Shown here: in pieces, positions 20,955 to 23,700 of the stretch
Layout of the letters: every line of letters begins with the position of its first letter
Numbering within the stretch: the first letter of the stretch is position 1
Assembly: GCA_902766185.1 (NCBI GenBank)
Contig: CACXCQ010000006.1
Span: 1-23,700, forward strand
DNA length: 23,700 nucleotides
Direction: 5' to 3'
Origin: an uncultured Eubacteriales bacterium
GTDB taxonomy: Bacteria; Bacillota; Clostridia; Peptostreptococcales; Anaerovoracaceae
Made by a program: the position numbers and the translations under genes
The notes under the pieces: generated by a model
What the model saw: the letters and a program-made list of their open reading frames with translations, nothing else
Told to the model about the DNA's origin: nothing
The model's database searches: none

Positions 20955-22952
20955 ATGTCGATATCGGGCAAAAGCAAGAAAAATCTGATCATCGTAGTCA
21001 TACTGATTTTTGCCGTGCTCCTGCTGCTGGCCTTTCGCGTCGGCTGGATCCAGATCGTGAAGGGGGAAGAGTATTCCGCAAGGGCTGTACAGCAGCAGAC
21101 GAAGGACCAGACGCTGAAGGCGGAGCGGGGCGTGATTTTTGATGCCAACGGTGAGGAACTTGCCGTCAGCATCACCTGCTACTCCATCTGGGTCCGCCCG
21201 GACAACGTGAAGACAGGGGACACGGGTGAGGAGATCCGCAAGAACCTGACCACCACCGCCGATGTGCTGGCGGCGAACACCGATGTTCCCAAGGGAAAGA
21301 TCAACCGCATCCTGAACTCCGGGGAGAAACTGGTCTGCGTGGCCAGAGGCTTGGACAAGGACTCCGCGGACCGGATCCGGGATTCCGAAGCCAAGGGGAT
21401 CGAGATCGTAGAGGACACCAAACGCAGCTACCCCCTCGGGGAGAGCGCGGCCCACGTCATCGGATCGGTAAACGTGGACAATCAGGGTCTGTCGGGCCTT
21501 GAGCTGCAGTACAACTCACTGCTCAGCGGCATTTCCGGCAGATGGATCAGCTATACGGACACCGGCGGAAGACAGCTGACCACCAGCTACGACGAAGAAC
21601 GCTACTACCAGGCAAAGGACGGCTACAACCTGGTGACGACTCTGGATCACGTGGTCCAGCACTACCTGGAGGAGTCCCTGGAGAAGGCGGTGAACAAGAC
21701 CGGCGCCAAGCGCGCTCTGGGCATCGTCATGGGCGTGGAGAGCGGAGACGTCATGGCCATGGCCCAGTATCCCTCCTTCGACCTGAACAATCCCATGGAA
21801 CCTTCAAACAAGGATGACCTGGAGGAGTTCAAGGAGATGAGCGACGGGGAGCAGACAGAGTATCTCTCCGACATGTGGAGAAACTCCTTGATCTGCGACG
21901 TCTATGAACCGGGATCCACGTTCAAGCTGATTACCACCTCCACAGCCCTGGAGGAAAACGTCACCGACATGAAGAAGAAGTACGAGTGTGACGGCGGCTA
22001 CAGCGTCAACGGACGGTTCATCCAGTGCTGGTTCTATCCCGACTCCCACGGAACGGAGACCCTGAAGCAGGCGGTCAGCAATTCCTGCAACCCGGTGTTC
22101 ATGAAGCTGGCGCTGAAGATCGGCATCAATACCTTTTATGAATATCTCGATGTTTTCGGCATCACCCAGAAGACCGGGATCGACTTTCCCGGAGAGACCA
22201 CCGCGATCCTGCAGGACAAGGAAAGCGCCGGCGAGATCGGACTGGCCACCATCGGATTCGGCCAGGGCGTCGCGGTAACGCCCATCCAGCTGATCACCGC
22301 TGTCTGTTCCCTGGGAAATGACGGCAAGCTGATGAAGCCGAGACTGGTGAAGGAACTGACCGACGCCGACGGCAAGACCGTGCAGGAGATCGAGCCCCAG
22401 TTCGTTCGCCGGACCGTATCCAAGAAGACCGCCCGCCAGGTGTGCAGCATCATGGAATTCGTCGCTGACGGCGGCGGAGCGGCGGCTGCGGCCGTGGAAG
22501 GCTACCGGGTGGGCGCAAAAACAGGTACGGCAAACAAACCCAAGAAGGACGGTACCGGATACAGCAGCAACACCTATTCCTCCTGCATCGCCATGGCTCC
22601 CATGAACGACCCGCAGATCGCTGTTCTCGTCATCGTGGACAGCCCCAAGGGCGTGAAATACGGAAGCGTAACGGCGGCGCCGGCGGTACATAACGTGCTG
22701 AGCAGCGCACTGCCTTATCTGAACATTTCCACCTCCGGAAAGAAGAACGAAAAGACCGAGAAGAAGGTCAAGGTGCCGGATGTGGTGGGAATGAGCTTCA
22801 GCGACGCGGCGGGCGTTCTGGTCAGCAAGGATCTGCGCTACGACACCGACGGCTCGGCGGACGAGGATGACGATTTCCTCGTGATCAAGCAGTATCCTGC
22901 GCCGGGAACGAAGGTGAAGAAGAACACCAAGGTGTACCTTTACAAGGAATAG
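20955..22952 (+). CDS. Class B penicillin-binding protein (FtsI/PBP2B/SpoVD type) with one PASTA domain
   Basis: A 665-residue septal transpeptidase that cross-links peptidoglycan. It has a short cytoplasmic tail, one transmembrane helix (about 10-30, LIIVVILIFAVLLLLAF), and a pedestal/dimerisation domain starting RGVIFDANGEELAVS. The transpeptidase domain carries catalytic Ser321 and Lys324 (GSTFK), Ser377-Cys378-Asn379 (SxN) and Lys522-Thr-Gly-Thr. One PASTA domain makes up about the last 65 residues (VKVPDVVGMSFSDAAGVLV). SpoVD and FtsI/PBP2B cannot be told apart by sequence alone, so no symbol is given. The ATG follows CCGGAGAAGAG. The transcript must pass the terminator after ftsL or use an unseen promoter. 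Confidence 0.95.
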   Translation: MSISGKSKKNLIIVVILIFAVLLLLAFRVGWIQIVKGEEYSARAVQQQTKDQTLKAERGVIFDANGEELAVSITCYSIWVRPDNVKTGDTGEEIRKNLTTTADVLAANTDVPKGKINRILNSGEKLVCVARGLDKDSADRIRDSEAKGIEIVEDTKRSYPLGESAAHVIGSVNVDNQGLSGLELQYNSLLSGISGRWISYTDTGGRQLTTSYDEERYYQAKDGYNLVTTLDHVVQHYLEESLEKAVNKTGAKRALGIVMGVESGDVMAMAQYPSFDLNNPMEPSNKDDLEEFKEMSDGEQTEYLSDMWRNSLICDVYEPGSTFKLITTSTALEENVTDMKKKYECDGGYSVNGRFIQCWFYPDSHGTETLKQAVSNSCNPVFMKLALKIGINTFYEYLDVFGITQKTGIDFPGETTAILQDKESAGEIGLATIGFGQGVAVTPIQLITAVCSLGNDGKLMKPRLVKELTDADGKTVQEIEPQFVRRTVSKKTARQVCSIMEFVADGGGAAAAAVEGYRVGAKTGTANKPKKDGTGYSSNTYSSCIAMAPMNDPQIAVLVIVDSPKGVKYGSVTAAPAVHNVLSSALPYLNISTSGKKNEKTEKKVKVPDVVGMSFSDAAGVLVSKDLRYDTDGSADEDDDFLVIKQYPAPGTKVKKNTKVYLYKE

Positions 22953-22987
22953 GCGCAAAGGCAGGACATCGAAGGAGAAGCGATAAA

Positions 22988-23700
22988 ATGAAAGCAATGC
23001 ATATTAGAGAAGCGGCAGCAGCCGCGGGAGGACAGCTGATCCGGACCTGCAGTGAAGCAGAGATCACCGGCGTTCGCCACGACTCCAGAGAATGCGGAGA
23101 AGGAGATCTTTTCGTCTGCATCAAGGGACCGAATCGTGACGGACACAGCTTCATCCCCCAGGTGATCGAACAGGGATGCAGATCCCTGCTGATCTCCGAC
23201 AGTTCTTTTCTGACAGAAGATATGGACGTTAACGCGATCCTGGTGGAGGACACGGTCTTCGCCATGGGAGAGATGGCCGCGGCATACCTGCAGAAGCTGG
23301 ACCCCATCCGCGTCGCCGTCACCGGAAGCGTGGGCAAGACATCCACCCGGGACATGATCTGGTATGTCCTGAAGGAGCAGTTCCGCTGCGGAAGGAACCT
23401 GAAAAACTACAACAATGACGTGGGGCTGCCCCTGTCCATATTCAATCTGGACGAGAACTGCGAAGCGGTTGTGCTGGAAATGGGCATGAGCGATTTCGGA
23501 GAGATCGACCGGCTGGCGGAGATCGTCCGCCCCCAGATCGGCGTCATCACCAATATCGGTGTGGCCCACATGCAGAATCTGGGCAGCAGACAGGGAATAT
23601 TCCAGGCCAAAATGGAGCTGACACATCACTTGCCATCCGCCGATCAGGGCGGTACAATGGTATTCGTTTATGACGACGAGTTCCTGAACGGAGAGAACAC
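22988..23700 (+). CDS. murF: UDP-N-acetylmuramoyl-tripeptide--D-alanyl-D-alanine ligase MurF (3'-truncated by window)
   Basis: The first 237 residues of a Mur ligase; the frame is open to the window end (family about 450 residues). MurF adds D-Ala-D-Ala to UDP-MurNAc-tripeptide. The N-terminal domain has EITGVRHDSRECGEGDLFVCIKG. The ATP-binding loop is TGSVGKTSTRDMI (residues 112-124), followed by LKNYNNDVGLPLSI, VLEMGMSDFGEIDRLAEIVRP and ITNIGVAHMQNLGS, all typical of MurF rather than MurE. The start at 22988 follows GAAGGAGAAGCG, 35 bp after the PBP stop. murE, often found before it, is missing. Confidence 0.95.
   Translation, partial: MKAMHIREAAAAAGGQLIRTCSEAEITGVRHDSRECGEGDLFVCIKGPNRDGHSFIPQVIEQGCRSLLISDSSFLTEDMDVNAILVEDTVFAMGEMAAAYLQKLDPIRVAVTGSVGKTSTRDMIWYVLKEQFRCGRNLKNYNNDVGLPLSIFNLDENCEAVVLEMGMSDFGEIDRLAEIVRPQIGVITNIGVAHMQNLGSRQGIFQAKMELTHHLPSADQGGTMVFVYDDEFLNGEN

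Overview
The window looks like a chromosomal segment from a G+C-rich member of the Bacillota, most likely class Clostridia. The evidence is RNase M5, an mraZ-rsmH-ftsL-pbp-murF division cluster with a PASTA-bearing PBP, strong AGGAGG-type ribosome binding sites, and many TGnTATAAT extended -10 promoters. A hydrogenase maturation gene (hypE) and corrinoid-dependent methionine synthesis fit an anaerobic life style. The genus cannot be fixed from the sequence alone. I see no rRNA, tRNA, CRISPR array, insertion sequence or prophage.

Layout. Positions 1-642 hold the 3' part of hypE, followed by thrH (732-1331). A bidirectional terminator separates thrH from the convergent deoC. Divergent from deoC are rnmV (RNase M5) and metF. 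At 4006-5750 a small one-helix protein and a PutP-like sodium:solute symporter form an overlapping pair behind an extended -10 promoter and a textbook ARG-box palindrome. A hypothetical gene (5829-6320) and a convergent membrane protein gene (6384-7022) follow.

At 7022-7080 two overlapping divergent promoters serve that membrane protein and a long plus-strand run: metH, a zinc-ribbon membrane protein, cobO, an MFS permease, a sirtuin, maf, mntP, an EamA permease and a hypothetical protein (7080-15628). Most junctions overlap or are under 50 bp, so one operon is likely. MetF makes methyl-THF, MetH uses it with cobalamin to make methionine, and CobO adenosylates corrinoids. The other genes are housekeeping or transport functions. 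ychF has its own promoter and overlaps the 3' end of the convergent lgt, which sits with a lipoprotein gene, a likely Lgt substrate.

Positions 18175-19023 are an 849-bp gene-free divergent region. They hold an orphan minus-strand terminator, a three-copy repeat family (one copy inverted relative to two tandem 73-bp copies), a branched hairpin, and then the near-consensus mraZ promoter with repeated boxes. This is the least explained stretch: either a minus-strand structured RNA or a MITE/REP-like element. The division/cell-wall cluster (19024-23700) follows, with an intrinsic terminator inside it and no murE between pbp and murF.

A recurring oddity is Ala/Gly/Pro/Glu/Lys-rich low-complexity inserts in loops and linkers of otherwise conserved proteins (RNase M5, MetH, MFS, Maf, MntP, Lgt), some still visible as DNA tandem repeats.
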